A DNA stretch of 14,309 nucleotides from UMGS1124 sp964417835 (GCA_964417835.1 CAYQJD010000026.1:1-14309); one strand, 5' to 3'; positions 5,807-12,856 are shown, numbered from the stretch's first letter. The notes: generated by a model from the sequence alone, not told the origin. Made by a program: numbers and translations.

Positions 5807-6874
5807 TTATCGTCCTTTCTTTATTTTTAACATGTCATAAAATGCTTCTAATCTAGTTTTAATTCCAGTTTCACTTGTTTGAGAATCAAATGAAAAATAA
5901 ATTATTGGCATTTTTGCATCATTACAAACTTTTCTAATTATTGGAATCGCTCCAATTTCTGGGGTACATCCAAAAGGTTTAATATGAATAATTCCATCAT
6001 ATTTATTATCTATTAAATATTTAGCTCTATAAATGTTGTCCATTCCATCTGCACCAATATTATATTTACAATATTTTTTTATATATTTTAAATTTCTTTT
6101 TTCTAAGAATTTTTTTTCATATAATAAGTAACTTAAATTTGTAAATCTTTTAACTTGTATATTCATAGAAGCTAATTCCCGTTCAAGAAAATAACTAGAA
6201 AATGGTTCCATATTAGTATATAATTCTCCAATGATGCCAACTTTTAGACAATTAGATGGTTTATTTATTTTTATTTTTTTAAATAGGTGTTTATATTTAC
6301 AATATTTTCTTGTTAGTGAAAACAGACCTTTACTATTTTCGAAATCATTTAACATTTCTTTTTTTAAATTGATAAAACTATTTTTTTCTACTTCAAATCC
6401 TATATTTAAACGTATATATTCATCTATATTATCCATGTATCTTATCATTAATATTGTGATAATAACATTGTAATATAACTTAATAGGTTTTATATTAGGA
6501 TCAATTTTTTTAAAATTATTATATATACTTTTTAAAGTCATTTTGTTTTTTTCTTGCAAAGTATATATTTCAAAATCGTAGCCTAAATCTTTTAAAATTT
6601 TTTCTTGAACTTCATAATAGTAACCATATCTACAACCTCCACCTGCTTGTATTAAAATATTTGCTCCATTTTCTAAAGCTTCTATAAAATTACCTAAGTT
6701 ATATTTAAATGGAATACAAGCAAAATCTGGAGAGTATTTTGTTCCTAATTCAATTGTTTTTTTTGTAATTGGAGGTGAGGTTATTATTTTATAGTTAGTT
6801 ATTCTTTTCAATAAAAATTTAATAGGTATATAATAATCTCCTAAGTGGGGAAAACTAATTGTTTTTTCTTTCAT
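5807..6874 (-). CDS. 2-hydroxyacyl-CoA dehydratase-like (HgdB/DUF2229-related) iron-sulfur protein
   Basis: This 355-residue protein is of the type annotated as acyl-CoA dehydratase activase-related, distantly like the [4Fe-4S] subunits of 2-hydroxyglutaryl-CoA dehydratase. It opens with ISFPHLGDYYIPIKFLL; ITSPPITKKTIELGTKYSPDFACIPFK follows. Three cysteines in strongly family-like settings are candidate cluster ligands: C53 (FACIPF), C81 (GGGCRYGYYYEVQ) and C303 (PFGCTPEIG). It ends with SETGIKTRLEAFYDML, which recurs in its upstream neighbour, so the two genes are paralogues. Its start overlaps the end of the 308-residue gene by 20 bases with AGAAAGGA as ribosome-binding site, and the activase follows one base later. 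It presumably accepts the electron from the activase. No dehydrogenase or CoA-transferase gene nearby reveals the substrate. Confidence 0.78.
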   Translation of the reverse strand: MKEKTISFPHLGDYYIPIKFLLKRITNYKIITSPPITKKTIELGTKYSPDFACIPFKYNLGNFIEALENGANILIQAGGGCRYGYYYEVQEKILKDLGYDFEIYTLQEKNKMTLKSIYNNFKKIDPNIKPIKLYYNVIITILMIRYMDNIDEYIRLNIGFEVEKNSFINLKKEMLNDFENSKGLFSLTRKYCKYKHLFKKIKINKPSNCLKVGIIGELYTNMEPFSSYFLERELASMNIQVKRFTNLSYLLYEKKFLEKRNLKYIKKYCKYNIGADGMDNIYRAKYLIDNKYDGIIHIKPFGCTPEIGAIPIIRKVCNDAKMPIIYFSFDSQTSETGIKTRLEAFYDMLKIKKGR

Positions 6875-7781
6875 TTTTTTTCCTTTCTTCTAATATATCT
6901 ATGAAACTTTCAATTCTAGTTATTAATCCAGTATTAGAATTACCTTCATCCATTATAATATTTGTTATCGGAATTGATACATTTCTTATTATCATTTCGT
7001 TGCTTAAAGAATCTGGTCCACAAGGAAAAGAGGTTACTAGAATTATTCCATCAATCTTATTTTTATAATGTTCAATAGCGCCTATCATCTCTTTATTATA
7101 AGTCCAATAATTATTTTTACTAATTGCTTTAACCTCATTTTCTAAATTAATATCATCATAAATATCAGAAAATATTATTGTTACGTTATTATCTTTTAAA
7201 ACTTTTACTATTTGATTCCCAATAAAGTCATCATATAAATTATATGGATGTCCTGCTAATAATATTTTTATTTTATTTGAATCTTGTAGTATTTTATTTT
7301 GTTTTAATATATTATTTATTTTTAAAATTTTTTCCTTATTTTTTGCTTCAAAATAAGCTTTTTTAATTTTATTAAGTGGAATTTTTAAATATTTTCCCAT
7401 ATTAATAAATGCAGTGTATTCATCAATATTCTTTTCTAAGTTGACATTATAATAGAGTATTTTTGTTTCAAATATTGTATTTATTAAGTCATATAACGCA
7501 GAGAAGTTTGTACATGTTTTTTCATTTTTTTTAATACATTCAATTCTTGGTACAAAAATATAATCACATTTATCTTTTAAATAATTTATATGTCCCAAAT
7601 ATATTTTCATAGCAAGACATGATTCATCCATACTGAGTTTAATTCCATTTTCTAATATCTCTTTATTTGTATTTGGACTGATTACTATATTACAGTCTAA
7701 GTATTTAAAAAAATTTATCCATAAATCTTTATATTTATAATAGAGTAAAGATTTAGGTATACCAATAGTTATTTTATTCAT
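6855..7781 (-). CDS. DUF2229 / acyl-CoA dehydratase activase-related protein, paralogue of the next gene
   Basis: This 308-residue protein is the first gene of the operon. ITIGIPKSLLYYKYKDLW at the N-terminus, then SPNTNKEILENGIKLSMDESCLAMKIYLGH and CDYIFVPRIECI are characteristic of DUF2229-type proteins, which elsewhere are found fused to activase domains in very large anaerobic proteins. C55, C90 and C254 (SFPCGPDSL) align in context with C53, C81 and C303 of the 355-residue protein, and both end with a G-x-x-TR-(I/L)E-(S/A)F-D-(I/M)L motif. A related pair plus activase resembles the alpha/beta/activator design of 2-hydroxyacyl-CoA dehydratases. Here the fused form appears split into separate genes. 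The start ATG has only a weak GAGATGAT site. Molecular function is inferred. Confidence 0.75.
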   Translation of the reverse strand: MNKITIGIPKSLLYYKYKDLWINFFKYLDCNIVISPNTNKEILENGIKLSMDESCLAMKIYLGHINYLKDKCDYIFVPRIECIKKNEKTCTNFSALYDLINTIFETKILYYNVNLEKNIDEYTAFINMGKYLKIPLNKIKKAYFEAKNKEKILKINNILKQNKILQDSNKIKILLAGHPYNLYDDFIGNQIVKVLKDNNVTIIFSDIYDDINLENEVKAISKNNYWTYNKEMIGAIEHYKNKIDGIILVTSFPCGPDSLSNEMIIRNVSIPITNIIMDEGNSNTGLITRIESFIDILEERKKNERKNN

Positions 7782-7838
7782 AATATCATCTCAATTAATT
7801 CTATGTTAAATTTTTAATTTAAATAAAAGAAAATAAAT

Positions 7839-7866
7839 CCTATAAATCGACATATTAATTTTTCAA
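7839..7866 (-). promoter_or_regulatory. Putative promoter of the archerase operon
   Basis: On the minus strand TTGAAA (complement of 7861-7866), 16 bases, then TATAGG (complement of 7839-7844), about 57 bases before the first start codon. The -10 is imperfect. Confidence 0.35.
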
Positions 7867-8060
7867 AAATTGTTTTATAATATTTTTGGAGTTTAAAATA
7901 TGGAACATAAAATAAAAACAATTAGAAATAAATATTATAAATAATATATTATCTAAAAATGAGTTTCAGTTTATAAACACTATTTCGATTATTTTTAAAT
8001 AAAAATAACATAATCATTAAATATTGATGGTATTTCTTATGATACGATAATTTAAAAATA

Positions 8061-8088
8061 TTGATTTTTTATTAAAATATGCTAGTAT
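8061..8088 (+). promoter_or_regulatory. mscL promoter
   Basis: TTGATT, 16 bases, TAGTAT preceded by TGC (extended -10). GAAAGGA at 8095-8101 is the ribosome-binding site and is correctly spaced for ATG 8112, not for the in-frame TTG at 8103. Confidence 0.55.
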
Positions 8089-8111
8089 ATTCGTGAAAGG
8101 AATTGATATAT

Positions 8112-8543
8112 ATGAAAAATATTCTTAAAGAGTTTAGAGATTTTATAAATAAAGGAAATGTTTTTGATTTAGCTGTTGGAGTAATTATAGGAAATGCTTT
8201 TTCAAAGATTGTATCTAGTTTAGTTAATGATATATTTACCCCTATATTAGGCATTATTATAGGTGGCCATGACTTTGGAAATTTATCTATAAGGTTTAAA
8301 GATGCAACAATAAATTATGGTTCTTTTATACAAAATACAATTGATTTTATCTTGATGGCATTTTGTATATTTATGATGGTGAAATTAATTAATGTGATAA
8401 AACATAATTTTGATAATGAAAAAGCAAAAGAAAAGAAAATAGAAAATAAAACGCAAATCAAAAGTAATGAGGAAATATTATTAGAAGAAATACGTGATCT
8501 CTTAAAAGATAAAAAGGTGAAAAATAAAAAAAATGAAAAATAA
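8112..8543 (+). CDS. mscL: Large-conductance mechanosensitive channel MscL
   Basis: The homopentameric inner-membrane pore opens under membrane tension to release solutes during osmotic downshock. From ATG 8112 it is 143 residues, the normal length. Seen are the N-terminal amphipathic helix and the family signature FRDFINKGNVFDLAVGVIIGNAFSKIVSSLVNDIFTPILG (read in the 8-47 range; key residues G15, N16, D19, A21 and G28), the first pore helix at about 17-46, a periplasmic loop, and the second helix at about 73-98 (IDFILMAFCIFMMVKLIN). A lysine- and glutamate-rich linker and the C-terminal bundle helix (EEILLEEIRDLLKD, 120-133) complete the usual plan. An in-frame TTG three codons upstream would touch the ribosome-binding site and is unlikely. 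The gene is monocistronic, with its own promoter and terminator. Confidence 0.95.
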   Translation: MKNILKEFRDFINKGNVFDLAVGVIIGNAFSKIVSSLVNDIFTPILGIIIGGHDFGNLSIRFKDATINYGSFIQNTIDFILMAFCIFMMVKLINVIKHNFDNEKAKEKKIENKTQIKSNEEILLEEIRDLLKDKKVKNKKNEK

Positions 8544-8625
8544 TATTTTCTAAATATTTAATAAATGATAAAACCTATAGAGAAATTGATATAAACATTT
8601 TTTGCTCATATATCTTTAAAATTTG

Positions 8626-8654
8626 TCTATTATTATAGTAATAGATTTTTTTTT
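8626..8654 (+). terminator. mscL terminator
   Basis: TCTATTA pairs with TAATAGA (7 bp, six-base loop), followed by nine T residues. It lies about 80 bases after the mscL stop. Confidence 0.65.
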
Positions 8655-8666
8655 ATTATTTTTTTG

Positions 8667-8706
8667 TTTTCGGGCATATTACAAAGACTTTTAAAATGCC
8701 CAAAAA
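8667..8706 (+). other. GC-clamped hairpin in the leader of the secreted-protein cassette
   Basis: GGGCAT (8672-8677) pairs with ATGCCC (8696-8701) around an 18-base loop. TTTT and AAAA extend the stem after one C/A mismatch. It is the most GC-rich short stem in this non-coding gap. It is flanked by T residues on its left and A residues on its right, so on the minus strand it reads as a terminator, and as DNA it could insulate mscL from the cassette. Confidence 0.4.
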
Positions 8707-8724
8707 ACGTTAATTTTTTAAGAA

Positions 8725-8758
8725 TGTTAAAATTAAATAAACAATTTTTATTTAATTT
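8725..8758 (+). promoter_or_regulatory. Putative cassette promoter overlapped by a 12-bp inverted repeat
   Basis: TGTTAAAAT (8725-8733) fits an extended -10 box; no clear -35 is seen. AAATTAAATAAA (8730-8741) and TTTATTTAATTT (8747-8758) form a perfect 12-bp inverted repeat over the box and the expected start point, which could be an operator or a leader hairpin. Confidence 0.35.
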
Positions 8759-8759
8759 G

Positions 8760-8773
8760 AAAGAGAGTTTGTT
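8760..8773 (+). repeat. 14-bp inverted repeat, upstream copy
   Basis: AAAGAGAGTTTGTT here is the exact reverse complement of 9229-9242, so the two copies bracket the secreted-protein gene and could pair in the mRNA. Confidence 0.65.
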
Positions 8774-8787
8774 ATATATATTTTTAT

Positions 8788-8793
8788 AGGAGG
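8788..8793 (+). promoter_or_regulatory. Strong ribosome-binding site of the secreted protein
   Basis: AGGAGG lies seven bases before ATG 8801 and fixes that start. It is stronger than the sites of the following transporter genes, in line with higher output of the first product. Confidence 0.8.
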
Positions 8794-8800
8794 GATATTT

Positions 8801-9214
8801 ATGAAATTTATAAAATATGCATTTTTGACATTAATTATAGCAATAGCTACAGATATTACAGTGGCATTTGCTTATTCGTCACCTTCAGCAACTGCAATTT
8901 ATAAAGAATTGTCAAAAAATACTAGTCAATGGACAGATTATAGAACAAAAAATACTTGGACTACGCAGAAATATGAAAATGTTAGAACTTATACTTGGAT
9001 GACTGATCCTTGTCCAAAATGTCAAGTTTCTGCTAAACCAGTTACAGAAAGTGGAAATGTTTATGTTGCAGTTGTAACTTCAGAAGGAGACACTAAAAAT
9101 TTTACAGCACCATCAACTGTTAACTCTCCAGATGATTATAGATTGAATATTTGGAGATTAGATACTACTTTATTAACTACTATTCACTCATCAGTTTGGA
9201 CTATTAACGGTTAA
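8801..9214 (+). CDS. Small secreted CxxC protein of unknown family, first gene of an ABC-transporter cassette
   Basis: This 137-residue pre-protein has a clear Sec signal peptide: basic MKFIK, hydrophobic core to about 22, and AFA before Tyr25 as probable cleavage site, leaving about 113 residues. The mature part is polar, rich in T, S, W and Y, with alternating patterns that suggest a beta-sandwich or barrel, and one CxxC pair (C71 and C74 in DPCPKC) that could form a disulfide or bind metal. It ends HSSVWTING. I do not recognise the family. The layout (small exported protein followed by membrane protein, bacteriocin-immunity-type ATPase and permeases) recalls lactococcin 972- and DUF2712-associated operons, but the sequence shows no clear match to lactococcin 972. 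A bacteriocin-like or surface-acting role is inference. Confidence 0.7.
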   Translation: MKFIKYAFLTLIIAIATDITVAFAYSSPSATAIYKELSKNTSQWTDYRTKNTWTTQKYENVRTYTWMTDPCPKCQVSAKPVTESGNVYVAVVTSEGDTKNFTAPSTVNSPDDYRLNIWRLDTTLLTTIHSSVWTING

Positions 9215-9222
9215 TATTTAAA

Positions 9223-9253
9223 TAAATAAACAAACTCTCTTTATGTTTATTTA
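9223..9253 (+). promoter_or_regulatory. Hairpin abutting the second gene's ribosome-binding site
   Basis: TAAATAAACA and TGTTTATTTA form a perfect 10-bp stem; the 11-base loop is AACTCTCTTTA. There is no T run after it; the last stem base is the first A of the AGGAG site (9253-9257) of the following gene. It could be an RNA 3'-end stabiliser or processing site and a brake on downstream translation, so that the secreted protein is made in excess. The loop carries most of the sequence complementary to 8760-8773. Confidence 0.5.
9229..9242 (-). repeat. 14-bp inverted repeat, downstream copy
   Basis: AACAAACTCTCTTT, exact reverse complement of 8760-8773. It overlaps the left stem and the loop of the intergenic hairpin, so long-range pairing with the leader and the local hairpin would partly exclude each other. 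Confidence 0.65.
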
Positions 9254-9264
9254 GGAGTTTAAAT

Positions 9265-10170
9265 ATGAAAAATAAAATCAAAGAAAATTTACCAATAATA
9301 TTATCTTTTTTGATATTATTATTAGTATTATGTTATAATTCTTTTACTTTTATACATGGTACTAAGCTTACTGAAAATAAAATTAAAGAACAAAGAGAAT
9401 TTTGTTTTAATACAAATTATATTAATACAGATTATGAAGAATATTGTGAAAATCTTTTAAATGAAAAAGAAATTAAAATGGATTTTTTTACAGCTTATAC
9501 AAATATTGTTGTCTTTGGACTAGGTAAATTATCTATTACATTATTTTTATTTATTATAATTCCATCATTAGTTTATTCAAGCAGGTATTTTAAATATAAA
9601 GGAATATTTAATGAAATAACAAGAATATCATATAAAGATATAAAAAGTAAGATGTTTAAAAAAGCATATAAATCTGCACTTATATTACCTTTTATTATTT
9701 TAATATCATTTATAATATGTTTTTGTTATACTAAGACTCTTGATCCAACTTATGCAATAACTTATAGTACAACAGGATGGAGTACCTATCTTTTAAAAAA
9801 ACCAATATTATTTTTTTGCACATACATATTAAATATAGTAATTCATTCTATATTATATATTAATATATCTTTATGCATTGTAAAAAAATATCATAATTTT
9901 TTTGTTGCTGTTATATTATCTTTTTTAAGCTTCATTGGAATTGAGGCAGTTTTAGAAATTTTATTTAATGGAATTTTATTTACTACGATTTTAAAGAGTG
10001 ATGCTGGGATTGTATTTAATATTATGAATATGATTACATTTAATGATGGAGTAGGAGTATTACCTTTATTATTAGTTCCATTAGTATGTATGATTATATC
10101 TTTTATAGTACTATATTTTTTATATAAAGATAAAGAAAGTATAATTATTAATTGTGAAAAAAATGAGTAG
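9265..10170 (+). CDS. Polytopic membrane protein, probable ABC-2-like permease of the cassette
   Basis: This 301-residue protein has hydrophobic segments at about 10-30, 81-106, 136-157, 180-205, 210-240 and 264-287. Between the first two lies an approximately 50-residue probably extracytoplasmic loop with two cysteines (C47 and C61) that may form a disulfide. A cytoplasmic basic stretch (about 107-135, KYKGIFNEITRISYKDIKSKMFKKAYKS in outline) with amphipathic character is typical of the coupling region of ABC-2 permeases. No family is recognised with confidence. It follows the secreted protein after a hairpin, with AGGAG eight bases before the ATG, and precedes the ATPase by nine bases. It probably forms part of an exporter or immunity complex with the three downstream proteins. 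Confidence 0.6.
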   Translation: MKNKIKENLPIILSFLILLLVLCYNSFTFIHGTKLTENKIKEQREFCFNTNYINTDYEEYCENLLNEKEIKMDFFTAYTNIVVFGLGKLSITLFLFIIIPSLVYSSRYFKYKGIFNEITRISYKDIKSKMFKKAYKSALILPFIILISFIICFCYTKTLDPTYAITYSTTGWSTYLLKKPILFFCTYILNIVIHSILYINISLCIVKKYHNFFVAVILSFLSFIGIEAVLEILFNGILFTTILKSDAGIVFNIMNMITFNDGVGVLPLLLVPLVCMIISFIVLYFLYKDKESIIINCEKNE

Positions 10171-10179
10171 GGAGTATAT

Positions 10180-10818
10180 ATGAATATTGAGTTAAAAAAT
10201 GTATCAAAAAAATTTAAAAATAATACTGTATTAGAAAATATAAATATAAAATTTGAAAGTGGAAAAATTTATGGTTTATATGGAAGAAATGGTGCTGGAA
10301 AAAGTGTTTTGTTAAAACTGCTATGTGGTTTTTATATTCCATCGTCAGGTGAAATTTTATATGATAATGAAAATTTAAATTTAAAATTAGAATTTCCTAA
10401 AAATTTAAGAGCATTAATTGAAAAACCATCTTTTTTTCCTGATTTAACAGGCTTTGACAATTTAAGATTACTTGCTAAAATACAAAATAAAATTACTGAT
10501 AAAGAAATTGAAAAATCATTAGAAGTTGTTAATTTAATTAAAGAAAAAGATAAAAAATATGGAAAATATTCTTTGGGTACGAAACAAAAGTTGGGTATTG
10601 CACAAGCAATTATGGAAGATCCAAAAGTTATAATTTTAGATGAACCTTTTAATGGAATAGAAGAAAAGACTGTAAAAAAATTGATTGATTATTTTCTTGA
10701 AGAAAAGAAAAAAGATAAATTAATTATAATTAGTACACACATAAAAGAAGATTTACAAAAATTAGCTGATAAAATATATTATTTTGATTGTGGACAAGTA
10801 TATGAAAAAGAACAATAG
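10180..10818 (+). CDS. ABC transporter ATP-binding protein, bacteriocin immunity/export type
   Basis: This 212-residue nucleotide-binding subunit is complete. Visible are Walker A GRNGAGKS (35-42), a Q-loop region IEKPSFFPDLTG where glutamate 81 replaces the usual glutamine, signature YSLGTKQKLGIA (130-141; LSGGQ reads SLGTK), Walker B VIILDEP (150-156) with E155 as base, and switch histidine H187 in ISTH. The E-for-Q Q-loop and the SLGxKQ signature are habitual in BcrA/lantibiotic-immunity and YydI-like ATPases rather than nutrient importers. It lacks the C-terminal extension of BcrA. The stop overlaps the next gene. It powers the permease proteins encoded on both sides. Confidence 0.93.
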   Translation: MNIELKNVSKKFKNNTVLENINIKFESGKIYGLYGRNGAGKSVLLKLLCGFYIPSSGEILYDNENLNLKLEFPKNLRALIEKPSFFPDLTGFDNLRLLAKIQNKITDKEIEKSLEVVNLIKEKDKKYGKYSLGTKQKLGIAQAIMEDPKVIILDEPFNGIEEKTVKKLIDYFLEEKKKDKLIIISTHIKEDLQKLADKIYYFDCGQVYEKEQ

Positions 10819-11554
10819 GATAAGTTTGAATTTTGTGAAATTTAATTATTATTTTAGTAAAAAAAATACGTTACTTATTTTTTTGTTAATATTAGTAGGT
10901 TGTTTAATCCCAACTTTGTCAGGAAGTGAGTCTTTCAATTTTTGGTATAAATTATTAAATATACTTAGAAATCCTATATTTAATATGTTATTTTTCATAG
11001 CTGTTGGTTTGAATGTTATTTATTTAATATCAGATTTTTCAAAATCATATGAAATTATAAGTCGTTATCAGAATGTTAGAAAGAATATTGATAAAAATAA
11101 AAAAGATATCTTTATTTATACAATTTATATTTCTTTTATATCTCTTTTAATAGCAATATCTGGAGCAATTATATTTTCATTCGGTGATTTTGCAATGCTA
11201 AAATATTATAACCTACCAATTATTTATTATATTATATTTTATTTCATTAGAAATAGTATAATTGCAGGTATTATAAATGTCATAATTTATTATTTGTTTA
11301 TGATCTTAAAAAAAATTAGTATAACTATTTTAATATTATTAAATAGTTTATTATTCACACTTCTTCCAATTTCATCATCTGTTATTAAACATTTTTATAA
11401 CATGAAATTGTTATATCACTATTATTTTTTAGAAACTTATTACGAAACATTTTTTTTAGAAATAATTTGTTCGTTATTAGAAATATTGATATTAGTTTTT
11501 TTTAGCAAGATTATATACAGTTTTATTATAAAAAAAAGAAGAGATTTAATATGA
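10802..11554 (+). CDS. ABC transporter permease-like membrane protein
   Basis: I start this at ATG 10802 (MKKNNRISL, 250 residues), which overlaps the ATPase end by 17 bases and has GGACAAG in front. A longer frame from TTG 10784 adds six polar residues with no ribosome site and is less likely. Six hydrophobic segments lie at about 22-40, 58-77, 103-127, 140-168, 172-192 and 217-243. The loop between the second and third (YEIISRYQNVRKNIDKNKKD) is a basic cytoplasmic segment like the coupling helix of ABC-2 permeases. The protein ends KKRRDLI. It has no soluble domain. Length and layout match the permeases of small bacteriocin-associated ABC systems; the family is not recognised further. Confidence 0.7.
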   Translation: MKKNNRISLNFVKFNYYFSKKNTLLIFLLILVGCLIPTLSGSESFNFWYKLLNILRNPIFNMLFFIAVGLNVIYLISDFSKSYEIISRYQNVRKNIDKNKKDIFIYTIYISFISLLIAISGAIIFSFGDFAMLKYYNLPIIYYIIFYFIRNSIIAGIINVIIYYLFMILKKISITILILLNSLLFTLLPISSSVIKHFYNMKLLYHYYFLETYYETFFLEIICSLLEILILVFFSKIIYSFIIKKRRDLI

Positions 11555-12192
11555 GTTTACAAATTAAAATTTTATTAAATAAAATAAAAGAAAATTGGAT
11601 TTGGTTTTTTATTCTTTCCTTGTTAACTATTTTATGTTTAATATTGTATAGCGTAAGAGGAAGCAGATTAACACAATTTGATTTGCTATCTTTAATATGT
11701 TATCCAAGATTAACTAATAACACATATATGTCAATGTTAATATCCTTGTATCAAATTGCATTAAATATTTATATAATATATATTTTTGTTAATTATGACT
11801 TTGAGTATTCTTTTGATAATATTGTTTTAAGAATAAATAATAAAAAATGGATTCTTTATAAAATAGTTTGTAGTATTTTATTTGTTTTATTTTTTAAATT
11901 AATTCAAATAATTTTAATATATTTATTTTTTTATAATAAAATTGATTTTAAAATAATTTACTTATTTTATCCACTAATTTATTTTATTTTAATAACTTTA
12001 TTAACTATATTAGTTTTATCTTTTGCAGGCAAAAAAAAGAATATATATTTTATTATTTTAATTATAGTCGAATATACTTTATATATAAATTTTAATTTCT
12101 TGATATCGATTATTATAAGTATATTCTTAATTATATTCACAATATATTATTTTAATTTAAAAAAATATTGTTGTAAGAAAAATACATTTTAA
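11551..12192 (+). CDS. Second small ABC permease-like membrane protein
   Basis: This 213-residue protein overlaps the preceding gene by four bases (ATGA), so it is translationally coupled. About six hydrophobic spans are seen at 16-34, 61-80, 103-128, 134-158, 164-178 and 182-201. A basic cytoplasmic patch NIVLRINNKKWILYKI (90-105) corresponds in place to YEIISRYQNVRKNIDKNKKD in the previous protein, suggesting that the two are distant paralogues forming a heterodimeric channel with the shared ATPase. The strings of I, L, F and Y codons make it one of the most AT-rich genes here. A terminator follows six bases after the stop. Family unknown. Confidence 0.65.
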   Translation: MSLQIKILLNKIKENWIWFFILSLLTILCLILYSVRGSRLTQFDLLSLICYPRLTNNTYMSMLISLYQIALNIYIIYIFVNYDFEYSFDNIVLRINNKKWILYKIVCSILFVLFFKLIQIILIYLFFYNKIDFKIIYLFYPLIYFILITLLTILVLSFAGKKKNIYFIILIIVEYTLYINFNFLISIIISIFLIIFTIYYFNLKKYCCKKNTF

Positions 12193-12198
12193 TAATTT

Positions 12199-12224
12199 AA
12201 ATAAAGATTAATCTTTATTTTTTT
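12199..12224 (+). terminator. Terminator of the secreted-protein/ABC cassette
   Basis: AAATAAAGA and TCTTTATTT form a 9-bp stem with loop TTAA (a perfect 22-base palindrome), followed by more T residues. It separates the cassette from the tsaB operon. Confidence 0.7.
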
Positions 12225-12244
12225 AATATATGTAAGTTTTTTTA

Positions 12245-12253
12245 TGTTATAAT
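12245..12253 (+). promoter_or_regulatory. Extended -10 promoter of the tsaB-rimI-tsaD operon
   Basis: TGTTATAAT is a perfect extended -10; no -35 is evident. Transcription would start near 12260, which argues that the in-frame ATG at 12260 is not the start and that GGAG at 12262-12265 serves ATG 12275. Confidence 0.65.
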
Positions 12254-12274
12254 ACCTAAATGGAGATGGATGTC

Positions 12275-12856
12275 ATGTATACTTTATTTATTAGTACTTT
12301 TGACAAAAATATTACTATAGGAATTTTAAAAAACGGTTTTCTTTTAGATAAGATAGAAAAAGACTCTAAACAAAATCATAGTGAATTAGTTATGCCTATG
12401 ATTAGTGAAATATTAAATAAGAATAAAATTAATATAAAACAAATTAATAATTTAGTTGTAGTAAATGGTCCAGGATCATTTACTGGAGTAAGAATAGGTA
12501 TTACAATTGCAAAAACGTTAGCATATGTATTAAATATTCCTATTAAAACTATTACAAGTTTGGAAGCATTTGCTGTTAGCAATGAGACTGATAGTGATAA
12601 AATAATTTTAATTTCAGATTTGAAAGGCAAATATATTGGATATTTTGACAAGGATAATGGTATTAAACAAGATTTTATATATTTAAAAAATAATGAATAT
12701 CAAAGTTTTATTAATGGAAAAGAAGAATTTGTAATTGAGAATAATAGTTTAGATTTAGAAAAAATTTATGTTTATTTAAAGGATAAAGATTCTATTAATC
12801 CACATGTGGTTAATCCTATATATATAAAAAATATAGAGGTTCTAAGTGATAAATAA
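12275..12856 (+). CDS. tsaB: tRNA t6A37 biosynthesis protein TsaB
   Basis: TsaB is the non-catalytic partner that dimerises with TsaD in the threonylcarbamoyl transfer complex modifying adenosine 37 of ANN-decoding tRNAs. From ATG 12275 it is 193 residues, somewhat short for the family, with the loss in the C-terminal half. The N-terminal half is typical: MYTLFISTFDKNITIGIL as the first ASKHA strand pair, the HSELVMPMISEIL helix (35-47) and the signature NGPGSFTGVRIGITIAKTLAY (64-84). The upstream ATG at 12260 sits at the expected transcription start and lacks a leader. The 3' end overlaps rimI by 11 bases. TsaC and TsaE must be encoded elsewhere. Confidence 0.92.
   Translation: MYTLFISTFDKNITIGILKNGFLLDKIEKDSKQNHSELVMPMISEILNKNKINIKQINNLVVVNGPGSFTGVRIGITIAKTLAYVLNIPIKTITSLEAFAVSNETDSDKIILISDLKGKYIGYFDKDNGIKQDFIYLKNNEYQSFINGKEEFVIENNSLDLEKIYVYLKDKDSINPHVVNPIYIKNIEVLSDK

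Larger units (their letters stand above)
7782..8111. other. Non-coding divergent region between archerase operon and mscL
   Basis: It holds the putative leftward promoter at 7839-7866, the mscL promoter at 8061-8088, and an AT-rich hairpin at 7987-8015 (GATTA outer pairs, TTATTTTTA with TAAAAATAA inside). A 14-codon frame at 7900-7944 (MEHKIKTIRNKYYK) has GGAG in front and a TATAAT at 7876-7881, but is too short to call. Nothing else is recognisable. Confidence 0.6.

Noticed and set aside
7900..7944. 14-codon frame MEHKIKTIRNKYYK with GGAG upstream
   Set aside because: It is too short to separate from chance, and no conserved context supports it.
8103..8111. TTG start for mscL
   Set aside because: It is two bases from the ribosome site; ATG 8112 fits the family N-terminus MKNILKEFRDF.
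8801..9214. Lactococcin 972 family bacteriocin
   Set aside because: The operon layout is reminiscent, but the mature sequence lacks the lactococcin 972 pattern, is longer, and the large DUF1430 protein is missing.
10784..10801. Upstream TTG start for the first downstream permease
   Set aside because: It has no ribosome-binding site and would extend the overlap with the ATPase; ATG 10802 gives a normal basic N-terminus.
12260..12274. Upstream ATG start for tsaB
   Set aside because: It coincides with the predicted transcription start, while GGAG is correctly spaced for ATG 12275.
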